This document shows positions 16,328 through 25,421 of a stretch of DNA of 64,000 nt, piece after piece (position 1 is the first letter of the stretch; each line of letters opens with the position of its first letter). The notes beneath the pieces are model-generated. The model was not told where the DNA came from. It worked only from the letters and a program-made list of their open reading frames with translations, and made no database searches. A program made the translations under genes and the position numbers. The stretch is from positions 248,001 through 312,000 of the forward strand of contig NZ_BNAY01000010.1 of the NCBI RefSeq assembly GCF_014654365.1. The letters are read 5' to 3'. The stretch comes from Amycolatopsis oliviviridis (GTDB taxonomy: Bacteria; Actinomycetota; Actinomycetes; Mycobacteriales; Pseudonocardiaceae).

Positions 16328-17809
16328 CTAAGCGAAGGTGTAGTCCTCCACCGGGAAGCTCTGTGCGTCCTTGATCGCGTTCAGCGTGGACGACGGCCGC
16401 AGCAGGGTCGCCTCCCCGTGCGGGTTGAAGTAGTAGCTGTTCGCCGGGGCGCAGTTCCCGAGGGTGAAGATCGAGTCGCCGAGGCGCTCGGTCATCCGGT
16501 CGAGGAACGCGTCGTTCGCCTCCTGCGTGACCTCGAACTCGGTCGCGCCGCGCCGCCGCATCGCGCCGAAAAGCCGGTCCATATGGCGCATCTGTGTCTC
16601 GATGGTGGTGAAATAGGACAGTCCCGAGTAGGAATAGGGGCTGTTGAGCGAAATGAAGTTGGGGAACTTGGGCACGGCGACACCCTCGTAGGCCTGGAAC
16701 CGGTTCTCCCGCCACCATTTCCCGAGGTCCCGTCCGCCGCGGCCGATGATCTCGACCGCCGGGAAGTTCGCCTCCCACAGGTCGAATCCGGTCGCCAGCA
16801 CCAGGACGTCGATGTCCCGCCGCCGTCCGTCGGCGGTCTCGATCCCGGTCTCGTCGATCTTCGCGATGGACGTCGTCTCCAGGTGCACGTGGTCCTTGGT
16901 GAAGGCCGGGTAGTACTCGTTGGAGAACGTCGGGCGCTTGCAGCCGAACGAATAGCGCGGCGTCAGTTCCGCGCGCAGTCCCGGATCCCGCACCTGACGG
17001 CGCAGATGCGCCAGGCACCACAGCTTGCCGAGCCGGTTGGCCGCCGGCAGCTGTTTGTAGTGCAGGACGCCGGAGACCATCATCAGTTCCAGCAGCGCGG
17101 TCCCGGTCAGCCGGGCGGCCCGCTGGGTGAGCGGCACCGCGGCGAAGGCACGCCGGACCGCCTTGGGCACCGGGAAGTCGAGTTTGGGGCTCACCCAGAT
17201 CGGGGTCCGCTGGTACACGGTGAGGTCCCGCGCGATCTTCGCGATCTCGGGGATCAGCTGGACGGCGGTCGCGCCGGTGCCGATCACCGCCACCCGTTTG
17301 CCCGCGAGGTCGTAGTCGTCGTCCCACGCGGTGGTGTGGATGACCTTGCCGCCGAACGTGTCGATCCCGGCGATGTCGGGTTTCTTCGGCTGGGAAAGGA
17401 ATCCCGTGGCGGTGAGGAGGTACTTCGCGGTGACAGGCTCACCTTCGGCGAGCGAGACCGTCCAATGCGCGTTCGCCTCGTCCCAGACCGCGCCGGTGAC
17501 CACCGAGCCGAAGCGCATGTAGCGCCGCAGCCGGTACTTGTCCGCGACGTGCTCGGCGTACTTCTTGAGTTCCGCGCCCGGCGCGAAGAGCCGCGACCAA
17601 TGCGGGTTCGGCTCGAACGAGTACGAATAGGTGGCCGACGGGATGTCGACGGCCAGCCCGGGATAGCGGTTCACATGCCAGGTACCGCCCAGATCGGACT
17701 CGCGTTCGAGGATGAGCAGGTTGTCGTAGCCGAGCCGGTTGAGCTGGATCGCCGCGCCCATCCCGCCGAAACCGGCCCCGACGACGACGGCGTCGTACTG
17801 CGTGGTCAT
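16328..17809 (-). CDS. Baeyer-Villiger-type flavin monooxygenase
   Basis: 493 residues. FAD-binding GAGFGG (11-16), the Baeyer-Villiger fingerprint FGGKVIHTTAWD (152-163, pattern FxGxxxHxxxW) and NADPH-binding GTGATA (177-182) are all present. Expected reaction: oxygen insertion next to a ketone using NADPH and O2, or a related hydroxylation. Its ATGA start overlaps the stop of the SDR gene, the third step of a patatin-SDR-monooxygenase operon. An SDR could oxidise an alcohol to the ketone, the monooxygenase could form an ester, and the patatin-like enzyme could cleave it. This order is inferred, not shown. Confidence 0.92.
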   Translation of the reverse strand: MTTQYDAVVVGAGFGGMGAAIQLNRLGYDNLLILERESDLGGTWHVNRYPGLAVDIPSATYSYSFEPNPHWSRLFAPGAELKKYAEHVADKYRLRRYMRFGSVVTGAVWDEANAHWTVSLAEGEPVTAKYLLTATGFLSQPKKPDIAGIDTFGGKVIHTTAWDDDYDLAGKRVAVIGTGATAVQLIPEIAKIARDLTVYQRTPIWVSPKLDFPVPKAVRRAFAAVPLTQRAARLTGTALLELMMVSGVLHYKQLPAANRLGKLWCLAHLRRQVRDPGLRAELTPRYSFGCKRPTFSNEYYPAFTKDHVHLETTSIAKIDETGIETADGRRRDIDVLVLATGFDLWEANFPAVEIIGRGGRDLGKWWRENRFQAYEGVAVPKFPNFISLNSPYSYSGLSYFTTIETQMRHMDRLFGAMRRRGATEFEVTQEANDAFLDRMTERLGDSIFTLGNCAPANSYYFNPHGEATLLRPSSTLNAIKDAQSFPVEDYTFA

Positions 17810-18654
17810 GCGTTTTCCTCCCGCTGGGTGTCCTGGTGGAGGCGGGCGCGATAACCGTCCCGCTCGGGCGAATCGGGGCGCAGGGCGCGATCGTCCCGCA
17901 CCAGCCGCCGGAAGGCGTTGAGCGCCGGTTCGGGGGTCACGGCCGCGAGGGCGGCGAGCGCGCCGACGTAGCCGGGCACGGCGATCTCCGCGGCACGGGT
18001 GCGGACGGAGTCCACGACGGCGTCGGCGATCCGGCCCGGTTTCACCTTCGGGATCGGCCGCATGTCGAGCCCCGAGGCGAGCGCGGTGTCCACGGCCGAA
18101 GGCAGGACGGCGGAGACGCTCACCCCGTGCGGCGCGTATTCCAGCCGGGTCGCCGCGGTCAGCCCGACGACGGCGAACTTGCTGGCGTTGTAGATCGCCA
18201 GCCCCGGCACGGGGAACTTCCCGGCCAGCGACGCGACGTTGACGATATGCCCGCGGCCGCGCTCCAGCATGCCGGGCAGGGCCAGCCGCATGCCGTGGAC
18301 GACGCCGAAGACGTTGACCTCCATGGTCGCCCGGTTGAGCGCGTCGGAGAGGTCGAGGAAACCGCCGTTGGGCATGATCCCGGCGTTGTTGACCAAGACC
18401 GCGAGCGGTCCGTTCGCCTGTTCGGCCTCGGCGAGGAAGGCGGCGAACGAGGCCTGGTCGGCGACGTCGAGGTGATGCGCGGTCCCGCCGATGTCTGCGG
18501 CGGTGCGCTTCGCGGCTTCGAGGTCCAGATCGCCGATGGACACGCGCGCGCCGAGCGCGGCGAACCGTTCAGCGGTCGCCCGGCCGATGCCCTGTCCCGC
18601 GCCGGTGATCGCGACATGCGCGCCGTCGGGGTCGAGTTCCGGGTACTTGGTCAT
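17806..18654 (-). CDS. Short-chain dehydrogenase/reductase
   Basis: 282 residues from ATG 18654, which overlaps the patatin gene stop (ATGA); the frame is open further upstream but that part is antisense-like. Cofactor motif TGAGQGIG (residues 18-25), NNAG, catalytic Ser in NVASLAGK and the YNASK pair. An acidic residue after beta-2 (GDLDLE) suggests NAD rather than NADP preference. The C-terminal extension of about 60 residues is longer than in minimal SDRs. Middle gene of the operon; likely oxidises or reduces an alcohol/ketone intermediate shared with the monooxygenase. Confidence 0.9.
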   Translation of the reverse strand: MTKYPELDPDGAHVAITGAGQGIGRATAERFAALGARVSIGDLDLEAAKRTAADIGGTAHHLDVADQASFAAFLAEAEQANGPLAVLVNNAGIMPNGGFLDLSDALNRATMEVNVFGVVHGMRLALPGMLERGRGHIVNVASLAGKFPVPGLAIYNASKFAVVGLTAATRLEYAPHGVSVSAVLPSAVDTALASGLDMRPIPKVKPGRIADAVVDSVRTRAAEIAVPGYVGALAALAAVTPEPALNAFRRLVRDDRALRPDSPERDGYRARLHQDTQREENA

Positions 18655-19598
18655 GCGCGCACTCCCTCTCGTTCGAAGGCGTCGGCTACCCGGCCGGGCG
18701 CCGTCCGCAACGCCGTGGCGAGCACGTGTTCCCGCCGTCGTCCGTCCATGAAGTTGGCGCCCATGGCGGCGAGATCGGCCGGACCCGGTTCGATCCGGAC
18801 CACCCGGACACCGGCCGCCCGCAACCGCCGCGCCTCGTCGTCGACGCGCCTGGTCATCGCCGCCCGCAGCAGGCGTTCCAGCCGGGCCGGGCCGCGCGCC
18901 GGGGCCCCGCCTTCGCTGCTCATCGGCGCGATCACCACCACCTCGCCGACGTCGCGGGTGAGCAGGAGATCGGCCGAGGTCGGGGAGACCGTCCCGCCGT
19001 CGAGCAGCGGTCGTCCGTCCACAACGGACGGCGGAAACCAGCCGGGGATCGCCCAGGACGCGGCGATCGCCTCGCCGAGGCGGGCGGGTGGCGCGTCCGG
19101 GGAGCCGAGCGCGATCCGCTTCCCCGTCAGGTCCGCGGCCATCAGCCAGGTCGCGGGATGCGGGACCCAGCCGCCGGGCGCCAGCGCGTCGCCGAGTTCG
19201 CGGAGCCAGCCCGCGTCTCCCCTGCCCCGGGGCAGGAGACCCGCGAGACCGGCGAGCGTGTCGACGTCCCGGCGCAAGGCGGCCCTGACCAGCCCGGTCG
19301 CGGGCCATCTCGGGGACGGCACCGGCGGGAGCCGGTCCGGCGTCCGGCGGACGTGCGCGGCGACGACGGCGTCACCGCCGGGCGCACCGGCCACCGCGTC
19401 GAGGATCGCCTTCGCCGGGATGCCCGCCCCGAGCATGGCCGCCGCTTCGGCGCCCGCCGAGGTCCCGACCAGGACCTCCGCCTCGCGTGGGTCCCAGCCC
19501 GCCCGGCTGTGCAGCGCGTCGAGGACGGCGGCCATCCAGGCGAACCCCAGGGTCCCGCCACAGCCGAGCACCAGCGCTCTCGCGGAATGACGTGTCAT
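18651..19598 (-). CDS. Patatin-like phospholipase/esterase
   Basis: 315 residues. Oxyanion loop LGCGGTLGFAW near the N-terminus, nucleophile Ser in GTSAGAEAAA and the catalytic Asp in LLDGGTVSPTS give the Ser-Asp dyad of the patatin family. There is no signal peptide. It is the first gene of the operon. Its start codon lies inside the inverted repeat AATGAC-GT-GTCATT, so a repressor bound there would stop its expression. Substrate is unknown; lipids or the ester product of the neighbouring monooxygenase are candidates. Confidence 0.88.
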   Translation of the reverse strand: MTRHSARALVLGCGGTLGFAWMAAVLDALHSRAGWDPREAEVLVGTSAGAEAAAMLGAGIPAKAILDAVAGAPGGDAVVAAHVRRTPDRLPPVPSPRWPATGLVRAALRRDVDTLAGLAGLLPRGRGDAGWLRELGDALAPGGWVPHPATWLMAADLTGKRIALGSPDAPPARLGEAIAASWAIPGWFPPSVVDGRPLLDGGTVSPTSADLLLTRDVGEVVVIAPMSSEGGAPARGPARLERLLRAAMTRRVDDEARRLRAAGVRVVRIEPGPADLAAMGANFMDGRRREHVLATALRTAPGRVADAFEREGVRA

Positions 19599-19618
19599 TT
19601 CCGGAACGGTATGTCATT
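19586..19618. promoter_or_regulatory. Probable TetR operator between the patatin operon and its divergent regulator
   Basis: AATGAC (19586-19591) and GTCATT (19594-19599) form an inverted repeat with a 2-base centre over the patatin start codon; a second GTCATT lies at 19613-19618, 19 bases on. A TAAGCT hexamer (19635-19640), 6 bases before the TetR ATG, can serve as its -10. The arrangement suits mutual control of both genes by this TetR protein. Confidence 0.5.
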
Positions 19619-19646
19619 TGAACGCTCGGGGCAATAAGCTGGCGGG

Positions 19647-20279
19647 ATGACGACGGAGACCCCGGTCAGCAGGGCCGCACGGAAGAAGCAGGAACTACGG
19701 CGCGAGATCGTGGAGACCGCGTTCGACTGCTTCGCCGAACGCGGCTACCACGCGACCGGTATCGCCGACATCGCCGCACGGCTGGGCATCGGGCACGGCA
19801 CCTTCTACCGGTACTTCCAGAACAAGCGGGACATCGTCGACCACGTGATCACGGACCTGGTCGAGAAGGTGGTCGCCGCGCTGGCCGCGGACAACGCGCC
19901 GGACGCGGTCAACAGCCTGGCCGAATACCGCAGGCAGAGCGCCCGGATCGGCGACGCGCTCGCCCGGATCTTCGGCAGCGACCCGCGGATGGCCCGGTTC
20001 CTGCTGCTCGAAGCGGCGGGCATCGACGCCGAGATGCGGGAACGGGTACTGGACTTCTACGAGACCGCCGCCGGGCTGACCGCGGGCTATCTGCACCACG
20101 GCGTCCACCTCGGGTATCTGCACGAGGATCTGGACGTCGACTCCACGGCCCGCGCGATCAACGGGATGATCCTCGCGTCGATACTCGCCGAGCTGCGCGA
20201 TCCGTCACCGGAAAGGCAGGCGGCGATGAGCCGAGCGGTCCGCCGTGTCATGTACGACGGGATTGCGGCGACCCGCTAG
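19647..20279 (+). CDS. TetR-family repressor, divergent from the patatin-SDR-monooxygenase operon
   Basis: 210 residues. Helix-turn-helix at about residues 28-62 (GIADIAARLGIGHGTFYRYFQNK). The C-terminal helical domain (about 70-205) would bind the inducer, perhaps a fatty or ketone substrate. The ATG has no ribosome site but lies 6 bases after a TANNNT -10, so the mRNA is probably leaderless. It converges on the AraC gene across a 139-bp gap that contains the self-complementary ACCGGCCGGCCGGT at 20282. Confidence 0.88.
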   Translation: MTTETPVSRAARKKQELRREIVETAFDCFAERGYHATGIADIAARLGIGHGTFYRYFQNKRDIVDHVITDLVEKVVAALAADNAPDAVNSLAEYRRQSARIGDALARIFGSDPRMARFLLLEAAGIDAEMRERVLDFYETAAGLTAGYLHHGVHLGYLHEDLDVDSTARAINGMILASILAELRDPSPERQAAMSRAVRRVMYDGIAATR

Positions 20280-20418
20280 AGAACCGGCCGGCCGGTCCGG
20301 GGAGCGACGCACCGGCAGGCGGGGTCTGGGCCATGCCGGTGGACAGAACCATGAAACCGGTTTCCCCGGTGCGGGTCTAGCGGCGAAAACGCATAACGAC
20401 ACCGGCGGAAAACGAACG

Positions 20419-21372
20419 TCAGGATCTGCGGAGGGTCTGACTGGGCGACTCGCCGAAGGCGGCGCGGTAGTGAGCGCTGAACCGGCTGCCGTCCAGGAAG
20501 CCCCACTTCGCGGCGACGCGGGTGATTGTCGCGCCCGCACCGGGTTCGGCGTCGCGGAGTTCCGCCCGTGCCCTGTCCAGCCGGACTCTGCGCAGGTAGG
20601 CCATCGGGGTGGTGTCCAGATGCCGCCGGAACGCCAGCTGCAGGGCACGCACCGAAACCCGGCAGGCACGGGCGATGTCGGCCACGCCGAGATCGAGATC
20701 CGGATTCGCCTCCAGGAAGGCGATCGCACGGCGCACGGTTTCCGGGACGGCGTCCCGGCGATCGCACGGATGGCCCTCGCCCTCGCCCTCGGTGAAGGTG
20801 TCCAGAGCCATGGCGGCCATCAGCCGCCCGGCCGCGCCGAGCACCAACGGGCCGTTCTCCGTTTCCGGCGTGGAGAACAGCCCGGTGACGTACTCGACCG
20901 TGCTGCGCCATCGCCGCGCCCTTTCCAGGCTCACCGGCTCGTAGCGCAACCGCTCGATCGCTTCGCCGTCCTGCGCCGGGTCCATCCCGGCGAACAGTGA
21001 CAGGTCGATACTGGTGATCTGCAACTTCGCGCCGTGCATCCCCGTCTGGTAGCCGGTGCCGGGGTGCGCGGCGACGAACACGTCACCGGTGGCCAGCCTG
21101 CGGTCACCGACGCCGTCCTCGACCTGCACTTCACCGCCGAGCACGCGCAGGAGCACCACTTTGCCCAGCGGCTGGATGACGACCTCGGTGGTCAGCGTGT
21201 TGTGCAGAAGATCGAACTGCATGTCCCCCACGTCGCAACGATTGTGCTCGAAGCGATAGTTCGCGACAGCGCCTCGCACCCGCAACCGGTTGTCCTGATA
21301 GGCCGTGGCGATCAGAGAATGTGCTTGTTCCGGATCGGTGGTCGCGAATTCCGTCACCAAGGGTTCGTGCAT
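20419..21372 (-). CDS. AraC-family transcriptional regulator
   Basis: 317 residues. An N-terminal cupin-like sensing domain (about 1-180; AraC-binding-like, with GDVFVAAHPGTGYQ) is followed by two helix-turn-helix motifs at about 215-310 (LGVADIARACRVSVRALQLAFRRHL, then WGFLDGSRFSAHYRAAFGESP). An AAAGGAGG ribosome site is present. In mycobacteria the AraC-type VirS regulates the mymA monooxygenase operon; an AraC gene close to a similar operon here may be a parallel. It also lies just 3' of the citE-like gene, so it could belong to either neighbour. Confidence 0.9.
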   Translation of the reverse strand: MHEPLVTEFATTDPEQAHSLIATAYQDNRLRVRGAVANYRFEHNRCDVGDMQFDLLHNTLTTEVVIQPLGKVVLLRVLGGEVQVEDGVGDRRLATGDVFVAAHPGTGYQTGMHGAKLQITSIDLSLFAGMDPAQDGEAIERLRYEPVSLERARRWRSTVEYVTGLFSTPETENGPLVLGAAGRLMAAMALDTFTEGEGEGHPCDRRDAVPETVRRAIAFLEANPDLDLGVADIARACRVSVRALQLAFRRHLDTTPMAYLRRVRLDRARAELRDAEPGAGATITRVAAKWGFLDGSRFSAHYRAAFGESPSQTLRRS

Positions 21373-21464
21373 CGGGCCACGCCTCCTTTCCGTTCACCGT
21401 AACGAAAAGTTCACCCGCCGGAACGCTACCGCCAGTCGGCGGGCCCGGCCAGCCCGCATCGGCG

Positions 21465-22286
21465 TCAACCGGCTGGTCGGAATGGCTGACCCGCACGGTC
21501 GAGGATCGCCCTGGCGCGCAGTTCGACCGGCCGGTCCACCATCTGTCCGTCCACCACGGCCACCGAGCCGTCGCCCACGAGCGCGGCCACTCCCCTCGCC
21601 CACTCGATTTCGCTTTCCGACGGCGACAGTTCGCGGCCGGCGACGGCCACCTGTCGGGGATGTACACAGAGTTTTCCGGTGAATCCCAAGGCTTTGGCGT
21701 GGCCGAGGTCCGCGGTGAGCGCGGCCTCGTCGTCGAGCGCCGTGGTGACCCCGTCGATCGGGGCCGCCCTGCCCGCGGCCGCCGCGGCGACGACGAGTGC
21801 GGAGCGCGCGTACCGCAACGCCTCGTGCGATCGGTGGTCGACGCCGAGCTGCGCGGCCAGGTCGACGCTGCCGAAGGCGGGCCGCACCACCGCGTCCGCA
21901 CGGCAGACCGCCACCGCCCCGGCGATCCCGGCCGCCGTCTCCACCAGCGGAAGGATCGGGACGCCGGGCAGCCGTCCGGCGAGGGCGTCGAGCTCGGCGC
22001 GGTCTTCGGCCTTGGGCGGCATCACCGCGAGCGCGCGGCCGACACTCGCGACATCCTCGTGGTACCAAGGGGTCCCGGCGGCGTTGATGCGGACGACCGC
22101 TCGATGACCTTCCGCCAGCCACGCCCGGACGTTTTCGCGCGCGGCCTCCTTCCCGTCGGGCGCGACGGCGTCTTCCAGGTCGAGGATGACGACGTCGGCA
22201 CCGCCGGCCGCGGCTTTGGCGAACCTGTCCGGCCGGTGACCGGGCACGAACAGGAACGTCTTCGCGTTGGCGAGAAATTCACTCAT
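21465..22286 (-). CDS. CitE-like CoA-ester lyase (HpcH/HpaI family)
   Basis: 273 residues. TIM-barrel markers of the CitE branch are present: FVPGHRPDRF near the N-terminus, VILDLEDAV with the metal/active-site acidic residues, RINAAGTPW, LPLVETAAGI, and the C-terminal GFTGKLCVHPRQV. The family cleaves citryl-, citramalyl-, malyl- or methylmalyl-CoA. Beside a mesaconyl-CoA-hydratase-like gene and a CoA-transferase gene, citramalyl-CoA (to pyruvate and acetyl-CoA) or methylmalyl-CoA (to glyoxylate and propionyl-CoA) are likely substrates. It overlaps the upstream gene as ATGA and is the last gene of the operon. Confidence 0.88.
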   Translation of the reverse strand: MSEFLANAKTFLFVPGHRPDRFAKAAAGGADVVILDLEDAVAPDGKEAARENVRAWLAEGHRAVVRINAAGTPWYHEDVASVGRALAVMPPKAEDRAELDALAGRLPGVPILPLVETAAGIAGAVAVCRADAVVRPAFGSVDLAAQLGVDHRSHEALRYARSALVVAAAAAGRAAPIDGVTTALDDEAALTADLGHAKALGFTGKLCVHPRQVAVAGRELSPSESEIEWARGVAALVGDGSVAVVDGQMVDRPVELRARAILDRAGQPFRPAG

Positions 22287-23083
22287 CGGCGCACCGTCCC
22301 GGTCGCCGTCCGCCGTCCGTGGCGATCGCGGACGGCGGTGACGGTCTCTTCCGCTCCGGCTTCGGCGTGGACGACCATGCCCTGGTGGTCGAACAGCGGT
22401 GAGACGAGGCGGTAGTCGAAGGCCGGCTCCCCGCGGATCCCTTGCCGCCGCGCGGCCTCGGCCATCGCGAGCGCCTGCAACGGCCCGTGGGTGAGCAGTC
22501 CCGGATAGCCCTCGACGTCGCGCGCGTAGTCGCGGTCGTAGTGGATGCGGTGCGCGTTGTAGGTCAGCGCCGAGAAGCGGAACAGCAGTGTCGGCGAGAC
22601 GTCGATCGTCCACTCGTCGTCGGCCACCGGTACTTCTGGCGCTTCGGTGGCCGCCTCGGCCTGCGTGGACGCCGCGTCACGGTAGACGATGTCCTGTTCC
22701 TCGTCGACCACGACCCGGCCGTCCTGGATGATCCTGTGGCCCGTGACGACGAAGGTCAATCGTCCGGTGCGGCCCTGTTTCTCCCGCACGGAAAGCACTT
22801 CCGTGCGCCGGACGGCGGGCTGCCCGCACCGCAGCGGTCCGCGCGTCCGCACCCGGCCACCCGCCCACATGCGACGTCGTCCCGGCTCGGGCGGCGCGGG
22901 GATCGTGGCCCGGATCGGATGTCCGTCCGGCCCCAGATCGGCCTGCGCGGGCCGGTCCAGCAGGTAGAACCAGTGCCACAGCAGGGGCAGGCCGTCGCGG
23001 TCCAGATCCGGCATCTCGACGTCGAGCAGCGAACTCAGCGCCTCCGCCGGGCCGGGCTGCAAGACCTCGGCGACTTCCTTCAC
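22283..23083 (-). CDS. HTD2/MaoC-type hydratase, mesaconyl-CoA hydratase-like
   Basis: 266 residues from GTG 23083, whose GTGA overlaps the CoA-transferase stop. Double-hotdog protein: an N-terminal FAS1-like hotdog (RMWAGGRVR...) and a C-terminal hotdog with FRFSALTYNAHRIHYDRDYA and YPGLLTHGPLQA, the pattern of mesaconyl-C4-CoA hydratase and related HTD2 dehydratases. Expected reaction: reversible hydration of an unsaturated C5 dicarboxyl-CoA to citramalyl-CoA or methylmalyl-CoA, passed to the CitE-like lyase encoded next. Exact substrate cannot be read from the sequence. Confidence 0.85.
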   Translation of the reverse strand: MKEVAEVLQPGPAEALSSLLDVEMPDLDRDGLPLLWHWFYLLDRPAQADLGPDGHPIRATIPAPPEPGRRRMWAGGRVRTRGPLRCGQPAVRRTEVLSVREKQGRTGRLTFVVTGHRIIQDGRVVVDEEQDIVYRDAASTQAEAATEAPEVPVADDEWTIDVSPTLLFRFSALTYNAHRIHYDRDYARDVEGYPGLLTHGPLQALAMAEAARRQGIRGEPAFDYRLVSPLFDHQGMVVHAEAGAEETVTAVRDRHGRRTATGTVRR

Positions 23084-24234
23084 GGCCGGACCTCCTCGCC
23101 GGGACCGAACTCGGCCCGGATCGACTCGTTGTGCGCTCCCAGCGCGGGGACCGGCCCCATGACCGGTTCGATACCCGCCATCTCGACCGGGGGCAGCAGC
23201 GCCTCCAGCGGGCCTGCCGGGGTTTCCACCGCGCGCCACCGGTTCCGCGCGGCCAGCTGCGGATGCCGGGTGAACTGCTCGGGCGTCCGCAGCCGGGCGT
23301 TGGCGATCCCGGCGCGCTCCAGCAGGTCCCCGACCTCGTCGGCGGTCAGGCCTTTGAAGGTTTCCTCCAGGATCGCGGTGAGTTCGTCGTCGTTGTCGAC
23401 GCGGTCGTCGTTGGTCCGGAAGCGCGGATCTTCGACGAGTTCCTCGTGCCCCAGCACGTCCCGGCAGAGCACGACCCATTCCCGTTCGCTTTGGACGCTC
23501 AGGAAGACCTTGTCGTCACCGGTGCGGTACGGCCCGTACGGCGAGATCGACGGATGCGCCGCGGCCGTACGCCGCGGCGCTTCCTGGCCGTAGCGGGAGA
23601 AATAGGCGGGCTGGCTCATCCACTCGCCCAGCGAATCGATCATCGCGACGTGCAGGGTCGCGCCCTCGCCCGTGCGTTCGCGGTCGTACAGCGCGGTGAG
23701 GATGCCGGTGTAGGCGTACATCCCGGTGGCGATGTCGGCGATCGAGATCCCCGCCTTGGCCGGGGTCTCCGGGGTCCCGGTGGACATCACGAGCCCGGTT
23801 TCGCACTGCACCAGCAGGTCGTAGGCCTTCTTCGTCCGATATGGACCTTCCGGGCCGTAGCCGGAGATCGAACAGTGGATCAGCTCCGGATGTTCCGCGC
23901 GCAGCGTCCCGGCGTCGAGTCCGAGCCGTTCCACCGCGCCGGGCACGAGGTTCTGCACGAACACGTCGGCCCGGCCGATCATCGCACCGAGCAGCGTCCG
24001 ATCGGCCGGATCCTTGACGTCGAGTTCGACGCTTTCCTTGCCCCGGTTGAGCCAGACGAAGTAGCTCGACTGCCCGTGCACGGTCCGGTCGTAGTCGCGG
24101 GCGAAGTCGCCGACGCCCCGGCGTTCGATCTTGATGACCCGCGCGCCGAGGTCGGCGAGCTGGCGCGACGCGAACGGCGCGGCGACGGCCTGTTCCAGCG
24201 CGACGACGGTGATTCCCTCGAGTGGGTGGCGCAT
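23080..24234 (-). CDS. Class III CoA-transferase (CaiB/BaiF family)
   Basis: 384 residues. N-terminal LADLGARVIKIERRG and the family segment SGYGPEGPYRTKKAYDLLVQ with catalytic Asp139, which forms the acyl-anhydride/CoA thioester intermediate. Family members include the Chloroflexus mesaconyl-CoA C1-C4 CoA-transferase and succinyl-CoA-dependent transferases. Here it probably activates a dicarboxylate (itaconate, mesaconate or similar) or shifts CoA between carboxyls. It is 17 bases downstream of the acyl-CoA dehydrogenase gene and overlaps the hydratase gene. Confidence 0.92.
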   Translation of the reverse strand: MRHPLEGITVVALEQAVAAPFASRQLADLGARVIKIERRGVGDFARDYDRTVHGQSSYFVWLNRGKESVELDVKDPADRTLLGAMIGRADVFVQNLVPGAVERLGLDAGTLRAEHPELIHCSISGYGPEGPYRTKKAYDLLVQCETGLVMSTGTPETPAKAGISIADIATGMYAYTGILTALYDRERTGEGATLHVAMIDSLGEWMSQPAYFSRYGQEAPRRTAAAHPSISPYGPYRTGDDKVFLSVQSEREWVVLCRDVLGHEELVEDPRFRTNDDRVDNDDELTAILEETFKGLTADEVGDLLERAGIANARLRTPEQFTRHPQLAARNRWRAVETPAGPLEALLPPVEMAGIEPVMGPVPALGAHNESIRAEFGPGEEVRP

Positions 24235-24251
24235 ACTGCCTTCCTCGCTGT

Positions 24252-25400
24252 TCAGGACGGGACGCGGTGCCGTTCGACCAGCTGGCGCGCGATCACGCCG
24301 CGCTGGATCTCGTTGGTTCCCTCGCCGACGATCATCAGTGGCGCGTCACGGAAGTACCGCTCGACGTCGAATTCGGTCGAGTAGCCGTAGCCGCCGTGGA
24401 TCCGGACCGCGTCGAGCGCGATCTCCATCGCGGCCTCGGAGGCGAACAGCTTCGCCATCCCCGCCTCCAGGTCCGCGCGCTCACCCGAGTCGTAGCGCCG
24501 CGCCGCGTGGTGCACCAGCTGACGCGCGGCCTCGAGCTTGGTCGCCATGTCCGCAAGATAGTTGCCGATCGACTGATGCTGCCAGATCGGCTTGCCGAAA
24601 CTCTCCCGTTCCTGGGCGTACCGAAGGGAATCCTCCAGCGCGGCGCGACCGACGCCGAGTGCCCGGCAGGCGACCTGGATCCGGCCGATCTCCAGCCCCC
24701 GCATCATCTGCGCGAAGCCGCGCCCCTCCTCGCCGCCGAGGAGCGCGGTGGCCGGGGCCCGGAAGTCGTCGAAGGACAGCTCGCAGCTCTCGACGCCCTT
24801 GTAGCCGAGTTTGGGCAGATCCCGTGAGACCTGGAAACCTGGTCCCTTCTCCACCAGCAGGACGGAGATGCCCTTGTGCGCGGGTTCGGCGGCGGGGTCG
24901 GTCTTGCACAGCAACGCGACCAGCTGGGACCGGCGCGCGTTGGTGATCCACGTCTTGCTGCCGTTGACGACGTACTCGTCGCCCTCGCGCCGTGCCGTGG
25001 TGCGCAGCGCCTGCAGGTCCGAGCCACCGCCGGGTTCGGTGAGCGCCATCGTGGCACGGATCTCGCCTGTCGCCAGCTTCGGCAGGTAGGCGTCCTTTTG
25101 CTCTTGTGTGCCATACGTGGCAAGGAGTTTCGCGACGACGGTGTGGCCGCCCATCGCGCCGGCGAGACTCATCCAGCCGCGCGCGAGCTCTTCGGTCACC
25201 AGCGCGTAGCACTGGGCGGAGACCTGGGTCTCACCCCAGGGCTCGGGAACGGCCAGCCCGAAGACGCCCATCGCCTTCATCTGGTCGATGAGTTTCTCGG
25301 GATAGGTGTTCGTGTGGTCGAGGTCCTGGGCGACGGGCCGGACCTCGCGATCCACGAACTCGGCCACGAGCGCGACGATGGCGGTCTCTTCCTCGGTCAT
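24252..25400 (-). CDS. Acyl-CoA dehydrogenase
   Basis: 382 residues from ATG 25400; the open frame extends upstream but only as antisense of the LysR gene. It has the flavin-binding MALTEPGGGSD and KTWITNA, the dimer-contact RESFGKPIWQHQSI, IHGGYGYSTEFDVERYFRD, and the catalytic Glu region VGEGTNEIQR. Reaction: FAD-dependent alpha,beta-desaturation of an acyl-CoA, electrons going to ETF. As first gene of the operon it may feed an unsaturated CoA ester to the hydratase (for example methylsuccinyl-CoA to mesaconyl-CoA). Expressed divergently from the LysR gene. Confidence 0.92.
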   Translation of the reverse strand: MTEEETAIVALVAEFVDREVRPVAQDLDHTNTYPEKLIDQMKAMGVFGLAVPEPWGETQVSAQCYALVTEELARGWMSLAGAMGGHTVVAKLLATYGTQEQKDAYLPKLATGEIRATMALTEPGGGSDLQALRTTARREGDEYVVNGSKTWITNARRSQLVALLCKTDPAAEPAHKGISVLLVEKGPGFQVSRDLPKLGYKGVESCELSFDDFRAPATALLGGEEGRGFAQMMRGLEIGRIQVACRALGVGRAALEDSLRYAQERESFGKPIWQHQSIGNYLADMATKLEAARQLVHHAARRYDSGERADLEAGMAKLFASEAAMEIALDAVRIHGGYGYSTEFDVERYFRDAPLMIVGEGTNEIQRGVIARQLVERHRVPS

Positions 25401-25406
25401 GTGGTT

Positions 25407-25421
25407 ATCATGAGCGATGAT
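25407..25421. promoter_or_regulatory. Candidate LysR box in the acd/lysR divergent promoter
   Basis: ATCAT-GAGCG-ATGAT is a 15-bp inverted repeat that contains the LysR signature T-N11-A (T25408, A25420). It lies 7 bases upstream of the acyl-CoA dehydrogenase ATG and 67 bases upstream of the chosen LysR start, the usual place for a LysR autoregulation/activation site. Confidence 0.5.
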
